Shown one piece after another: positions 51,894 to 60,160 of a stretch of 61,259 nt of DNA. This DNA is from Oscillospiraceae bacterium (GTDB lineage: Bacteria > Bacillota > Clostridia > Oscillospirales > Oscillospiraceae). A program made the position numbers and the translations under genes. Within the stretch, counting starts at the first letter, position 1; each line of letters starts with the position of its first letter. Below the pieces are notes generated by a model that worked only from the letters and a program-made list of their open reading frames with translations, was not told the DNA's origin and did no database searches. The stretch lies in assembly GCA_015067975.1 (NCBI GenBank), contig SVLK01000007.1:1-61259 (forward strand), given 5' to 3'.

Positions 51894-52886
51894 TTATTCA
51901 TGGATTGCTTTTTGTAACCCCGCGGCGCTCCATCTTCCGCTGCGGCGGCAGAGGGCGCGGTGGAGGAATTCCTGATTCTCCGCGTTGTGCTCGATTTCCT
52001 TGCTGTACAGGCGGATCACCTCGGCCGCCCGCTCTTTCGTGGTACAGCCGCGGCACAGGCGGCGCAGCACCAGCGCGTGGAATACGGCGTATTTCGCCCA
52101 CGGCAGCGCACGTCCGTCATACACGCCGCGCAGGAAGAAGCGGAATACATCGTACACCAGCACCTTTTCCAAAAGCGGCGCTATGTCCTCTTCTGCCAGC
52201 GATTCAGCGTTGGTTTGGCACAAAAGTTCCCGCCATTGTGGCGTCAAAACCTCCAGAGACCGGAGTTTTTTCAAGTACGCAGGCAGGATCTTCTCCTGCG
52301 GACAGACCTCTTCCTCCTCTCCGTCCACCTCCTGCGCCAGCTGCAGTAAACGTGTCATGCGCTCGTTGATGGGCAGCGCAGGATCCTGCAGCATGTCCAG
52401 CGCCGAGGTGCGGGCGCGGTACAGTTGGAAAAAGAGGGACGCGTCGATATCCGTATAGGCGATGGGATCGTCCGTTTCCTCGGTAACAAAAGTCACCTTT
52501 TCCCCGCGCAGCAGGTACGTCTCGATCCACGCAGGGCAGGATAAGCCCGGCATGATCTCCCGCCGTGCACCGTAATCCGCCACGAAGCGGGGGTGCAGGC
52601 GGCAGGTACGGCACAGCGCGCCCTCGCCGTACATGGCATAGAGGTCGCAGAGATTGTGCTCGTTGAGCAGCACGCAGCGGCCATTGCTGTGCCGCTTGAG
52701 CTGCGTTTCTCCGTCCACAGTCACGAGGGACTGCTGCAGCCGCTTGCCCATGGCATCCTCCATGGCGCGAAAACGGTCGGCACTCACATCGTCCACCACG
52801 ATCTCCCAGCCAGCACAGCAGGTGTCGGGGCAGGCGGACGCCATGCAGCAGAATTCTCTGTCCCACACCGGTTTTGTGACCAGCAT
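51894..52886 (-). CDS. FliB-like (flagellin lysine-N-methylase family) protein
   Basis: A 330-residue Cys-rich protein. The N-terminal MASACPDTCCAGWEIVVDD, CVLLNEHNLCDLYAMYGEGALCRTCRLHPRF and LSCPAW motifs match the FliB/YkgJ-type iron-sulfur region annotated as flagellin lysine N-methylase. There are no flagellin or other flagellar genes in the window, so the name may not reflect function. GAGGAGG precedes the start at 52886; a long open frame upstream has no start signal. It diverges from nrdD. Confidence 0.85.
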   Translation of the reverse strand: MLVTKPVWDREFCCMASACPDTCCAGWEIVVDDVSADRFRAMEDAMGKRLQQSLVTVDGETQLKRHSNGRCVLLNEHNLCDLYAMYGEGALCRTCRLHPRFVADYGARREIMPGLSCPAWIETYLLRGEKVTFVTEETDDPIAYTDIDASLFFQLYRARTSALDMLQDPALPINERMTRLLQLAQEVDGEEEEVCPQEKILPAYLKKLRSLEVLTPQWRELLCQTNAESLAEEDIAPLLEKVLVYDVFRFFLRGVYDGRALPWAKYAVFHALVLRRLCRGCTTKERAAEVIRLYSKEIEHNAENQEFLHRALCRRSGRWSAAGLQKAIHE

Positions 52887-52987
52887 CCGCTCGCCTCCTC
52901 TGCTTTTTTCTATATGATACGCGCCGCGAGCGGAATTGGCAAGTGTTTTTCCGCCACCACATCTTGTGGGTGCCGCCCCGCTGCTTC

Positions 52988-53003
52988 CCACAATATCTTG
53001 TGT
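52988..53003. promoter_or_regulatory. NrdR-like box, distal
   Basis: The 16-mer CCACAATATCTTGTGT is close to the NrdR consensus (ACACwAtATaTwGtGT). It lies 225 bases upstream of nrdD. A weaker CCACATCTTGTGG palindrome is at 52957-52969. Confidence 0.6.
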
Positions 53004-53073
53004 TTGTTTTTCGTCATATTACACAAAAAGAGCTTCGAAATTTTGGCAGTGCTTTTTGCCCTATATAGGGTAT

Positions 53074-53101
53074 TTGCGCTTGCTATACCACAAGATATAG
53101 T
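53074..53101 (+). promoter_or_regulatory. nrdD promoter
   Basis: TTGCGC (53074-53079) is followed after 16 bases by TATAGT (53096-53101). The proximal NrdR-like box covers the -10. Confidence 0.6.
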
Positions 53102-53103
53102 GT
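53088..53103. promoter_or_regulatory. NrdR-like box, proximal
   Basis: The 16-mer CCACAAGATATAGTGT matches the NrdR box and overlaps the nrdD -10, so a repressor bound here would block transcription. It is exactly 100 bases from the distal box. Confidence 0.7.
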
Positions 53104-53212
53104 ATTATTGTTAATACTCGCAATCAAACCGACCCTTGCTGCGGCGTGGGTATTGCATAGAGAAAGCTATCACAGTAAAGAGAGAAAAAGTAACGAAAAG
53201 GAGACGAAACGC

Positions 53213-55390
53213 ATGAAAATCATTAAGAGAAATGGCTCAGAAGTCATTTTTGACATTACCAAGATCATCATGGCCATCTCCAAGGCCAACGATACCGTAG
53301 AGGAAGCTGACCGCATGACACCGGTGCAGATCCAGCGCATCGCCCAGAGCGTGGAGCTGCAGTGCCAGAAGATGAACCGTGCACCCACTGTGGAGGAGAT
53401 TCAGGATATGGTGGAGCACCACATCATGGCCCACGGTGCGTTCGAGGTGGCCAAGAGCTACATCACCTACCGCTACACCCGCTCTCTGGTGCGTAAGTCC
53501 AACACCACCGATGACAAAATCCTCTCCCTCATCGAGTGCAACAACGAGGAGGCCAAGCAGGAGAACAGCAACAAGAACCCCGTGGTCAACTCCACCCAGC
53601 GCGACTATATGGCCGGCGAGGTCAGCCGCGACATCACCAACCGCATTTTGCTTCCCAAGGAGATCGTGGACGCCCACAACGAGGGCATCATCCATTTCCA
53701 CGACACCGATTACTATGCTCAGCACATGCACAACTGCGATCTGGTGAATCTGGAGGACATGCTGCAAAACGGCACCGTCATCACCGGTACGCTGATTGAG
53801 AAGCCCCACAGCTTCGCTACCGCCTGCAACATCGCCACTCAGATCGTGGCACAGGTAGCCTCCAACCAGTACGGCGGTCAGTCTATCTCCCTGACCCATC
53901 TGGCACCTTTCGTAGAGGTGAGCCGTCAGAAGATCCGTTCCAGCGTCCGCGAGGAGTTCGATGCCATCGGCATGGCCGCCACCGACGAGCAGGTCAACGC
54001 CATTGCCGAAAAGCGGCTGCGCGAGGAGATCCGCCGCGGTGTGCAGACCATCCAGTATCAGGTGGTCACGCTGCTGACCACTAACGGTCAGGCTCCCTTC
54101 GTCACCGTATTCATGTATCTGGGCGAGGCCAGAAGCGAGCAGGAGCGGGACGATCTGGCACTGATCATCGAAGAAGTACTTCTGCAGCGCTATCAGGGCG
54201 TAAAGAACGAAAAGGGCGTGTGGGTCACCCCCGCCTTCCCCAAGCTGATCTACGTGCTGGAAGAGGACAACGTCCGCGAAGGCACCAAGTACTGGAATCT
54301 CACCAAGCTGGCTGCCAAGTGCACTGCCAAGCGCATGGTGCCCGACTACATCAGCGAAAAGAAGATGCTGGAGCTGAAGGTGGACAAGAACGGCGAAGGC
54401 CACTGCTACACCTGCATGGGCTGCCGCAGCTTCCTGACTCCCTATGTGGATCCCGAAACCAATCAGCCCAAGTACTACGGCCGCTTCAATCAGGGTGTGG
54501 TCACGATTAACCTGCCGGACGTGGCGCTTTCTTCCGGCGGCAATATTGAAAAGTTCTGGCGCATTCTGGAGGAACGTCTGGAGCTGTGCCACCGGGCACT
54601 GCTGTGCCGTCATGAGCGCCTGAAGGGTACACTCAGCGACGCCGCCCCCATCCTGTGGCAGTACGGTGCCTGCGCCCGCCTGAAGAAGGGTGAGCCCATC
54701 GACAAGCTGCTCTACGGCGGTTACTCCACCATCTCGCTGGGCTATGCCGGCCTCTACGAGTGCGTGAAGTACATGACCGGCAAGTCCCACACCGATCCCT
54801 CCGCCACACCCTTCGCGCTGGAGATCATGGACAAGCTGAACGCTGCCTGCCGTAAGTGGAAGGCAGCCCACAACATCGACTTCAGCCTGTACGGTACGCC
54901 GCTGGAGTCCACTACCTACAAGTTCGCCAAGTGCCTGCAAAAGCGCTTCGGCATCGTGGAGGGCATCACCGACAAGGGTTATATTACCAACTCCTACCAC
55001 GTCCACGTCACCGAGCCCATCGATGCGTTCCGTAAGCTGGAGTTCGAGGCACAGTTCCAGCACCTGTCCCCCGGCGGTGCCATCAGCTATGTGGAGGTGC
55101 CGGACATGCAGAACAATCTGGACGCGGTGCTCAGCGTGATGCAGTTTATCTATGACCACATCATCTATGCCGAGCTGAACACCAAGAGTGACTACTGCCA
55201 GTGCTGCGGCTGGGACGGTGAGATCGAAATCGTGGAAGAGGACGGTAAACTGATCTGGAAGTGCCCCCAGTGCGGCAACACCGATCAGGACAAGATGAAT
55301 GTGGCGCGCCGTACCTGCGGCTACATCGGCACTCAGTATTGGAATCAGGGTCGTACGCAGGAGATTCAGGACCGCGTGCTGCACCTGTAA
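53213..55390 (+). CDS. nrdD: anaerobic ribonucleoside-triphosphate reductase
   Basis: A 725-residue class III reductase that makes dNTPs without oxygen. An ATP-cone (3-90, MKIIKRNGSEVIFDITKI) gives allosteric control. The catalytic domain has NPVVNSTQRDYMAGEVSRD, HNCDLVNLEDML and the thiyl-site CYTCMGCRSFL, a zinc site (CQCC...CPQC) and the glycyl radical motif RRTCGYIG with Gly703. AAAAGGAG precedes the ATG. NrdG, 224 bases downstream, activates it. Confidence 0.97.
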   Translation: MKIIKRNGSEVIFDITKIIMAISKANDTVEEADRMTPVQIQRIAQSVELQCQKMNRAPTVEEIQDMVEHHIMAHGAFEVAKSYITYRYTRSLVRKSNTTDDKILSLIECNNEEAKQENSNKNPVVNSTQRDYMAGEVSRDITNRILLPKEIVDAHNEGIIHFHDTDYYAQHMHNCDLVNLEDMLQNGTVITGTLIEKPHSFATACNIATQIVAQVASNQYGGQSISLTHLAPFVEVSRQKIRSSVREEFDAIGMAATDEQVNAIAEKRLREEIRRGVQTIQYQVVTLLTTNGQAPFVTVFMYLGEARSEQERDDLALIIEEVLLQRYQGVKNEKGVWVTPAFPKLIYVLEEDNVREGTKYWNLTKLAAKCTAKRMVPDYISEKKMLELKVDKNGEGHCYTCMGCRSFLTPYVDPETNQPKYYGRFNQGVVTINLPDVALSSGGNIEKFWRILEERLELCHRALLCRHERLKGTLSDAAPILWQYGACARLKKGEPIDKLLYGGYSTISLGYAGLYECVKYMTGKSHTDPSATPFALEIMDKLNAACRKWKAAHNIDFSLYGTPLESTTYKFAKCLQKRFGIVEGITDKGYITNSYHVHVTEPIDAFRKLEFEAQFQHLSPGGAISYVEVPDMQNNLDAVLSVMQFIYDHIIYAELNTKSDYCQCCGWDGEIEIVEEDGKLIWKCPQCGNTDQDKMNVARRTCGYIGTQYWNQGRTQEIQDRVLHL

Positions 55391-55394
55391 AATA

Positions 55395-55553
55395 CTTCAA
55401 TCAAAATCTTGCGATTTTGATTGAGTTTACAGAGCGCTGCAGCGCACTCGCTTTACTCGCACGTTTGCGCTCTGAGAAGTATTTTTTGTGACGCACATGT
55501 CGTCGCAAAAAATGAATTTAACTCTATTCGCGTCTTTCGGCGCGAAGTCTGTG
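55395..55553 (+). repeat. four-hairpin intergenic element, copy 2
   Basis: Between nrdD and nrdG there are four hairpins in sense orientation. A is 12 bp with TTGC loop, 55397-55424. B is CAGAGCG/CGCTCTG, 55430-55474. C is T6-GTGACG/CGTCGC-A6 with CACATGT loop, 55482-55512. D is TTCGCGTC/GGCGCGAA, 55527-55546. Linkers GAGAAGTA and AATGAATT and the loop CTGCAGCGCACTCGCT match copy 1. Confidence 0.85.
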
Positions 55554-55569
55554 ACACATAAAACCTAAA

Positions 55570-55599
55570 GGGGCGGGCCGCTGCCCGCCCCTTCTTTTT
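55570..55599 (+). terminator. intrinsic terminator between nrdD and nrdG
   Basis: GGGGCGGGC pairs with GCCCGCCCC across CGCT and is followed by TTCTTTTT. It lies directly before the nrdG ribosome binding site, so nrdG depends on read-through. Confidence 0.88.
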
Positions 55600-55614
55600 C
55601 AAAGGAGACACACC

Positions 55615-56148
55615 ATGCACTACGGAGAACTGAAAAAATGCGATATTGCCAACGGCACCGGCGTGCGTGTGACGCTGTTCGTCTCCGGCTGCACCAACCG
55701 CTGTGAGGGCTGCTTTCAGCCCCAGACGTGGGATTTCTGCTATGGACGCCCCTTTACCGCCGAGACTGAGGCGGAGATTTTTGCCGAGCTGGACAAGTCC
55801 TATGTAGACGGTTTGACGGTATTGGGCGGCGAGCCCTTTGAGCCGAAAAATCAGCCCACACTGGCAGCGCTGCTGCAGCGGGTGAAGGAGCGTTACCCCA
55901 CCAAGACGGTATGGTGCTTCACCGGTTTCCGGCTCCACGATGAGCTGCTGCAAGAGGGCAGCTATCCCCGCACGGCGCACACTGACGAGATGCTCTCGTG
56001 CATCGACATGCTGGTGGACGGACGGTTCATGCAAGAGCTGAAAGACATCTCGCTGCAGTTCCGCGGCAGCCGCAACCAGCGCATCATCGACATGAACAAA
56101 AGTCGCCAAACCGGCGAAATCGTCATCTGGGAACAACTGAGAAGATGA
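55615..56148 (+). CDS. nrdG: anaerobic ribonucleotide reductase activating protein
   Basis: A 177-residue radical-SAM enzyme that forms the glycyl radical on NrdD. The CX3CX2C iron-sulfur site is C26-TNR-C30-EG-C33, followed by LGGEPFEPKNQPTL and MLSCIDMLVDGRF. Length is normal. AAAGGAG precedes the ATG. It is separated from nrdD by the four-hairpin element and a strong terminator, an unusual barrier within this pair. Confidence 0.96.
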   Translation: MHYGELKKCDIANGTGVRVTLFVSGCTNRCEGCFQPQTWDFCYGRPFTAETEAEIFAELDKSYVDGLTVLGGEPFEPKNQPTLAALLQRVKERYPTKTVWCFTGFRLHDELLQEGSYPRTAHTDEMLSCIDMLVDGRFMQELKDISLQFRGSRNQRIIDMNKSRQTGEIVIWEQLRR

Positions 56149-56178
56149 GAAATCCCCCGTTTTTTCGGGGGATTTCTC
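56147..56178 (+). terminator. nrdG terminator
   Basis: GAGAAATCCCCCG pairs with its complement across TTTTTT and is followed by CTTTT. Confidence 0.85.
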
Positions 56179-56278
56179 CTTTTGCATCGAAATCGACTCT
56201 TGCATTTTTTGCCAGACCGAATATAATTATTGCAGATATTAACCACACTAATAATTACCATAGCTAATGAGGTAGCCT

Positions 56279-57172
56279 ATGTCTGTGAAGCTGGAACTGT
56301 ATAAAGTATTCAAGGAAGTGGCCGAGGCAGGCAACATTACCGCCGCGGCACAGGCACTGTTCATCTCCCAATCGGCGGTGAGTCAGTCCATCAAGCAGCT
56401 GGAGTCAGAGCTGCACACACGCCTGTTTGCCCGTAACTCCCGCGGCGTCACGCTGACCGGTGAGGGGCGGATGCTGTATGAGTATGTACGCAGCGCCATG
56501 GGCTTGCTGGAGACCGGCGAGGCCAAACTGTCCCAGACCCGGGAACTGCAGATGGGGCAGCTGACCATTGGTGCCAGCGACACGGTGACCGGCCAGTTTT
56601 TACTGCCGTACCTCGACAGTTTCCACCGTCAATATCCCGCCATCAACATCCAGATCGTCAGCGGACGCAGCCACAAGGTGCTGGGGATGCTGCAATCGGG
56701 CAAGGTGGACATCGCCTTTGCCAGTACACCGCAGGAGTCCGCCTCGCTGGAGCTGCACAGCTGCTTTGCCACTCATTCTGTGTTTGTGGCGGCAGCAAAC
56801 TATCCCTGCGACTTTGAGCATATCTACACGCTGCAGGAGATCGCCGATTTCCCGCTGATTCTGCTGGAACGCAAAGCCTCCTCACGCCTGTATCTGGAAA
56901 AATTCTTTTTGCACAACGGGCTGCACCTCCATCCCGAGATTGAACTGGGTGCCCGCAGTTTGCTGGTGGATCTGGCGCGCATCGGTTTCGGCGTGGCCGG
57001 GGTGACCCGGGAATTTGTGCAGCAGGAGCTGGAGAGCGGCGTGCTGCGGGAGCTGAAAACCAGTTTCTTCATTCCACCGCGCAGCGTCGATATGTGCGTG
57101 CTGCGGGATGTACCGCTGACCGCTGCGGCGCAGCGTTTCTTTGACTACGTAAAAGACAATCCCCACAAATAA
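56279..57172 (+). CDS. LysR-family transcriptional regulator
   Basis: A 297-residue LTTR. The winged HTH is FKEVAEAGNITAAAQALFISQSAVSQSIKQLESELHTRLFARNSRGVTLTGEG, followed by the effector domain with LTIGASDTVTGQFLLPYLDSF, and a closing FFDYVKDN. The effector and target genes are unknown; it is not divergent from an obvious partner and sits alone between two terminators. GAGG precedes the ATG. Confidence 0.94.
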   Translation: MSVKLELYKVFKEVAEAGNITAAAQALFISQSAVSQSIKQLESELHTRLFARNSRGVTLTGEGRMLYEYVRSAMGLLETGEAKLSQTRELQMGQLTIGASDTVTGQFLLPYLDSFHRQYPAINIQIVSGRSHKVLGMLQSGKVDIAFASTPQESASLELHSCFATHSVFVAAANYPCDFEHIYTLQEIADFPLILLERKASSRLYLEKFFLHNGLHLHPEIELGARSLLVDLARIGFGVAGVTREFVQQELESGVLRELKTSFFIPPRSVDMCVLRDVPLTAAAQRFFDYVKDNPHK

Positions 57173-57181
57173 AGACTGTCA

Positions 57182-57219
57182 AAAGGCAGAGTTCGCAAGC
57201 TTGCGAACTCTGCCTTTTT
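57182..57219 (+). terminator. LysR gene terminator
   Basis: A perfect 18-bp palindrome (AAAGGCAGAGTTCGCAAG and its complement) is followed by TTG; the T-run is inside the stem end. Confidence 0.82.
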
Positions 57220-57265
57220 GTTTGATCAAGCAATCATTAAGATTACATTAATTTCCCGGATGACA

Positions 57266-57294
57266 TTGACATAACGCCTTCTTTTTCGTAAAAT
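57266..57294 (+). promoter_or_regulatory. promoter of the YtvI-like gene
   Basis: TTGACA (57266-57271) is followed after 17 bases by TAAAAT (57289-57294), 30 bases before the start codon. Confidence 0.8.
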
Positions 57295-57324
57295 CTTAGC
57301 AGGACACAAAGGAGGCTCGACAGC

Positions 57325-58398
57325 ATGGCAATTGAGAAGTACAAGAAGTTTTTGATCACATTTGCATACTTCGCCGTGATCACCGCAGCAGTTTTCGTGG
57401 TGGTTCGGTACGGTTTGCCTATGCTCTCGCCCTTTGTGATCGGCGCGGTGGTGGCCTATCTGCTGCGTCAGCCCATCCGCTTCCTTGCCCGTAAGCTGTC
57501 CATCTCCCACAAAACAATAGCCATCTGCGTAGTGCTGCTGTTCTATGCCACCATCGGCACTTTGATTTCCCTGCTGGGTGTCAAGGCAGTTTCGTGGATC
57601 ACGGCGTTCATCAGCCGCCTGCCGGATCTGTACCAGTCCCATGCCATTCCCTTCTTTTCCGATGTGATGAACCGGTTGGAAGTCCTGATGGCCGACTTTG
57701 ATCCGGCTGTGCTGAATGCCCTCAGCGATCTGGGAAGCAGAGCACTGCAATCGGTGGGTCAAATGCTCTCCAACCTGTCTGTCACAGTGGTAGGCATGGC
57801 TTCCGGTGCCGCCACTTCCCTGCCCGGACTGGTCATCAAGGTGATTTTGATCATCATCTCCTCTTTCTTCTTGTCCATTGACTATGAGCTGATCAAAGCC
57901 TTTATCCTGCGGCAGCTGAGTGAAAAAACACAGGTACTTCTCTACGAAATCAAAAACTATGTGGCCGGTACGCTGTGGGTCTGCATCCGCTCCTATGCTA
58001 TCATCATGTCCATCACATGCGTAGAGCTGGCTATTGGCTTGTCCATTATCAAGATCAAAGGTGCGGTACTGGTCGCGCTGCTGATCTCCATCTTCGATAT
58101 CCTGCCGGTGCTGGGTACCGGCGGCATTATGATCCCGTGGACGGCGCTCTCACTGGTGCGGGGCGACTTCCGTCTGGCGCTGGGACTGGCCATCATCTAT
58201 ATCGCTATCACCGTGATCCGCAACATCATCGAACCTAAAATCGTAGGCGGCCAGTTGGGTCTGCACCCCATCGTGACGCTCGCCAGTATGTTTGCCGGTG
58301 TGCAGCTGCTGGGCGTGATCGGTCTGTTCGGTTTCCCCATCGGGCTTTCCCTGCTGTGCCATCTGAACAAACGCGGTGTAATCAGTATTCTCAAATAA
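57325..58398 (+). CDS. AI-2E/YtvI-family transporter
   Basis: A 357-residue membrane protein with about seven to eight helices in the AI-2E family layout. IIEPKIVGGQLGLHPIVTLASMFAGVQLLGVIGLFGFPI near the C-terminus is the family signature. The FISRLPDLYQSHAIPF ectodomain-like segment is typical of the clostridial YtvI group, often annotated as a sporulation integral membrane protein. It may export a small molecule or act as an ion antiporter; specificity is unknown. AAAGGAGG precedes the ATG. Confidence 0.9.
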   Translation: MAIEKYKKFLITFAYFAVITAAVFVVVRYGLPMLSPFVIGAVVAYLLRQPIRFLARKLSISHKTIAICVVLLFYATIGTLISLLGVKAVSWITAFISRLPDLYQSHAIPFFSDVMNRLEVLMADFDPAVLNALSDLGSRALQSVGQMLSNLSVTVVGMASGAATSLPGLVIKVILIIISSFFLSIDYELIKAFILRQLSEKTQVLLYEIKNYVAGTLWVCIRSYAIIMSITCVELAIGLSIIKIKGAVLVALLISIFDILPVLGTGGIMIPWTALSLVRGDFRLALGLAIIYIAITVIRNIIEPKIVGGQLGLHPIVTLASMFAGVQLLGVIGLFGFPIGLSLLCHLNKRGVISILK

Positions 58399-58410
58399 CT
58401 CCATACATAG

Positions 58411-58440
58411 AAAAGCGCGGCTCTTACGAGCCGCGCTTTT
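58411..58440. terminator. bidirectional terminator
   Basis: AAAAGCGCGGCTC pairs with its complement across TTAC, between the convergent YtvI-like gene and glnA. Confidence 0.88.
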
Positions 58441-58446
58441 GTGCGC

Positions 58447-59868
58447 TTACAGGTTGAAATACTTCTCGAACTCAGCGGGATGAGGGATCTTGGACAGCTC
58501 CAGACAGTCCTTACGCTTGAGGGCGATGAAATTCTTGATGAGGTGTTCGGGGAACACACCGCCGGCAGTCAGGAAGTCGTGGTCAGCTTCCAGTGCATCC
58601 AGCGCGTCTTCCAGACGGGTGGGCAGCGAAGACAGCTTGGCCTTCTCTTCTTCCGGCAGGTTGTACAGGTTCATATCGTAGGGACCCCAACCGTTGGCAT
58701 GGGGATCGATCTGATTCTTGATGCCGTCCAGACCGGCCATCAGGAGCGCTGCATAGCACAGATAGGGGTTGCAGGTAGCATCGGGGTTACGGATCTCAAA
58801 GCGGCGCAGCTTGGGGCTCTTGGCATAAGCGGGGATGCGGATCACGGCACTGCGGTTGGATGTAGCGTAACCCACGGTGACAGGGGCCTCAAAGCCGGGC
58901 ACCAGACGCTTGAAGGAGTTGGTGCTGGGGTTGGTGATGGCACACAGCGCGGCAATGTGCTTCAGCAATCCGCCCATGAACCAGTGGGCTTCCTTGCTCA
59001 GGTGGGAATAACCGTTATCGTCGGAGAACACCGGCTCGCCGTCCTTCAGCAGCAGCATATGCACGTGCATGCCGTTGCCGGCCTCGCCGTACACAGGCTT
59101 GGGCATAAAGGTAGCCACCTTACCGTACTTCAGCGCGGTATTGTGGATCACGTACTTGATCAGCATGGTGGCATCAGCCATCTTGCTCATCTGACCCAAC
59201 ATAGGCTCGATCTCGAACTGGCCGGCAGCACCTACCTCGGGATGGTGGTACTTGATGGCAACACCCATCTTCTCCAGCTCCAGACACATCTCGCTACGAC
59301 ACTCGTAGGAGCGGTCAAAGGGCTTGGCCATATGGTAATGCTTCTGGTGAGGTACCACGACGCCCTTACCCTGATTGGCGCTGTTCCAGTAGGCCTGCTC
59401 GGTGTCCACGCTAACGCCGATGGCATCGGGCTGCACGGACCAGCCCACCTGGTCAAACAGATGGAACTCAAACTCCGGCAGGATCAGCATGGTATCGGCG
59501 ATGCCGCAGTCCTTCATGTACTGCTCGGCAGCCAGCACGATGTTGCGGGGATACTGATCCAAAGGACGGTTCTCGGGATAGTCAATGATCATGGCGTTAC
59601 CGGTGATGGACAGCGTGTTGACCTCGCAGTAAGGATCGATCACAGCGGTATCCAGATCGGGAATAAAGACCATGTCGCTCTTCTCCACCACAGCATAGCC
59701 ATAGTTGGAAGCGTCAAAGCCGATACCGTTGGTCATGGTATCTTCCGTAAACTGGGAAGCGGGAATGGTCACATGGCGGAACTGACCGTTGATGTCCACG
59801 ATCTTGAAGTCCACCATCTTGATGTCCTGCTCCTGAATCATCTTGATAATGTCTGCTGCAGTGCGCAT
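58447..59868 (-). CDS. glnA: type I glutamine synthetase
   Basis: A 473-residue enzyme making glutamine from glutamate, ammonia and ATP. Motifs include VDFKIVDINGQFRHVTIP, the GEAGNGMHVHMLLLKDG latch region, KRLVPGFEAPVTVGYATSNRSAVIRIP and RRFEIRNPDATCNPYLCYAALLMAGLDGI. A Tyr is present at the position of the adenylylation loop (NLYNLPEEE), which looks like the GSI-beta form. The start at 59868 has CGGGAGG upstream. Glutamine from it could supply ammonia donors such as the GMP synthase system next door. Confidence 0.96.
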   Translation of the reverse strand: MRTAADIIKMIQEQDIKMVDFKIVDINGQFRHVTIPASQFTEDTMTNGIGFDASNYGYAVVEKSDMVFIPDLDTAVIDPYCEVNTLSITGNAMIIDYPENRPLDQYPRNIVLAAEQYMKDCGIADTMLILPEFEFHLFDQVGWSVQPDAIGVSVDTEQAYWNSANQGKGVVVPHQKHYHMAKPFDRSYECRSEMCLELEKMGVAIKYHHPEVGAAGQFEIEPMLGQMSKMADATMLIKYVIHNTALKYGKVATFMPKPVYGEAGNGMHVHMLLLKDGEPVFSDDNGYSHLSKEAHWFMGGLLKHIAALCAITNPSTNSFKRLVPGFEAPVTVGYATSNRSAVIRIPAYAKSPKLRRFEIRNPDATCNPYLCYAALLMAGLDGIKNQIDPHANGWGPYDMNLYNLPEEEKAKLSSLPTRLEDALDALEADHDFLTAGGVFPEHLIKNFIALKRKDCLELSKIPHPAEFEKYFNL

Positions 59869-59921
59869 GGGTGTTACCTCCCGACATAAATTGGCATGAT
59901 CTGCCTTAAATTCCACAGTAA

Positions 59922-59950
59922 AGAATACGCCTGTTTTTTTCTTTTTTCAA
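59922..59950 (-). promoter_or_regulatory. glnA promoter
   Basis: On the minus strand TTGAAA (59945-59950) is followed after 17 bases by TATTCT (59922-59927). Confidence 0.75.
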
Positions 59951-60073
59951 TGCTTTCTTTTGAATGTGTTTTCATTTTTTCTGCACTCAGAAATAAGGAT
60001 AGCTTATACAGCGTTTTGCTGTTTTTATCTTGCGCATCAGGCGCAGAAAAGTACGTCCGAAAGCAAAAAAAAT

Positions 60074-60103
60074 CTTGCGTTACACGAGTGAGCAGCGTTA
60101 TAA
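60074..60103 (+). promoter_or_regulatory. guaA promoter
   Basis: TTGCGT (60074-60079) is followed after 18 bases by TATAAT (60098-60103). The rest of the 292-base gap (59869-60160) holds only A/T-rich sequence and two small hairpins (60007-60021 and 60030-60047). Confidence 0.7.
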
Positions 60104-60160
60104 TATAGCGTAATCTTTTTACAAATGCTTCTGCTTCGGCAGTTAAATGGAGGAATTCGT

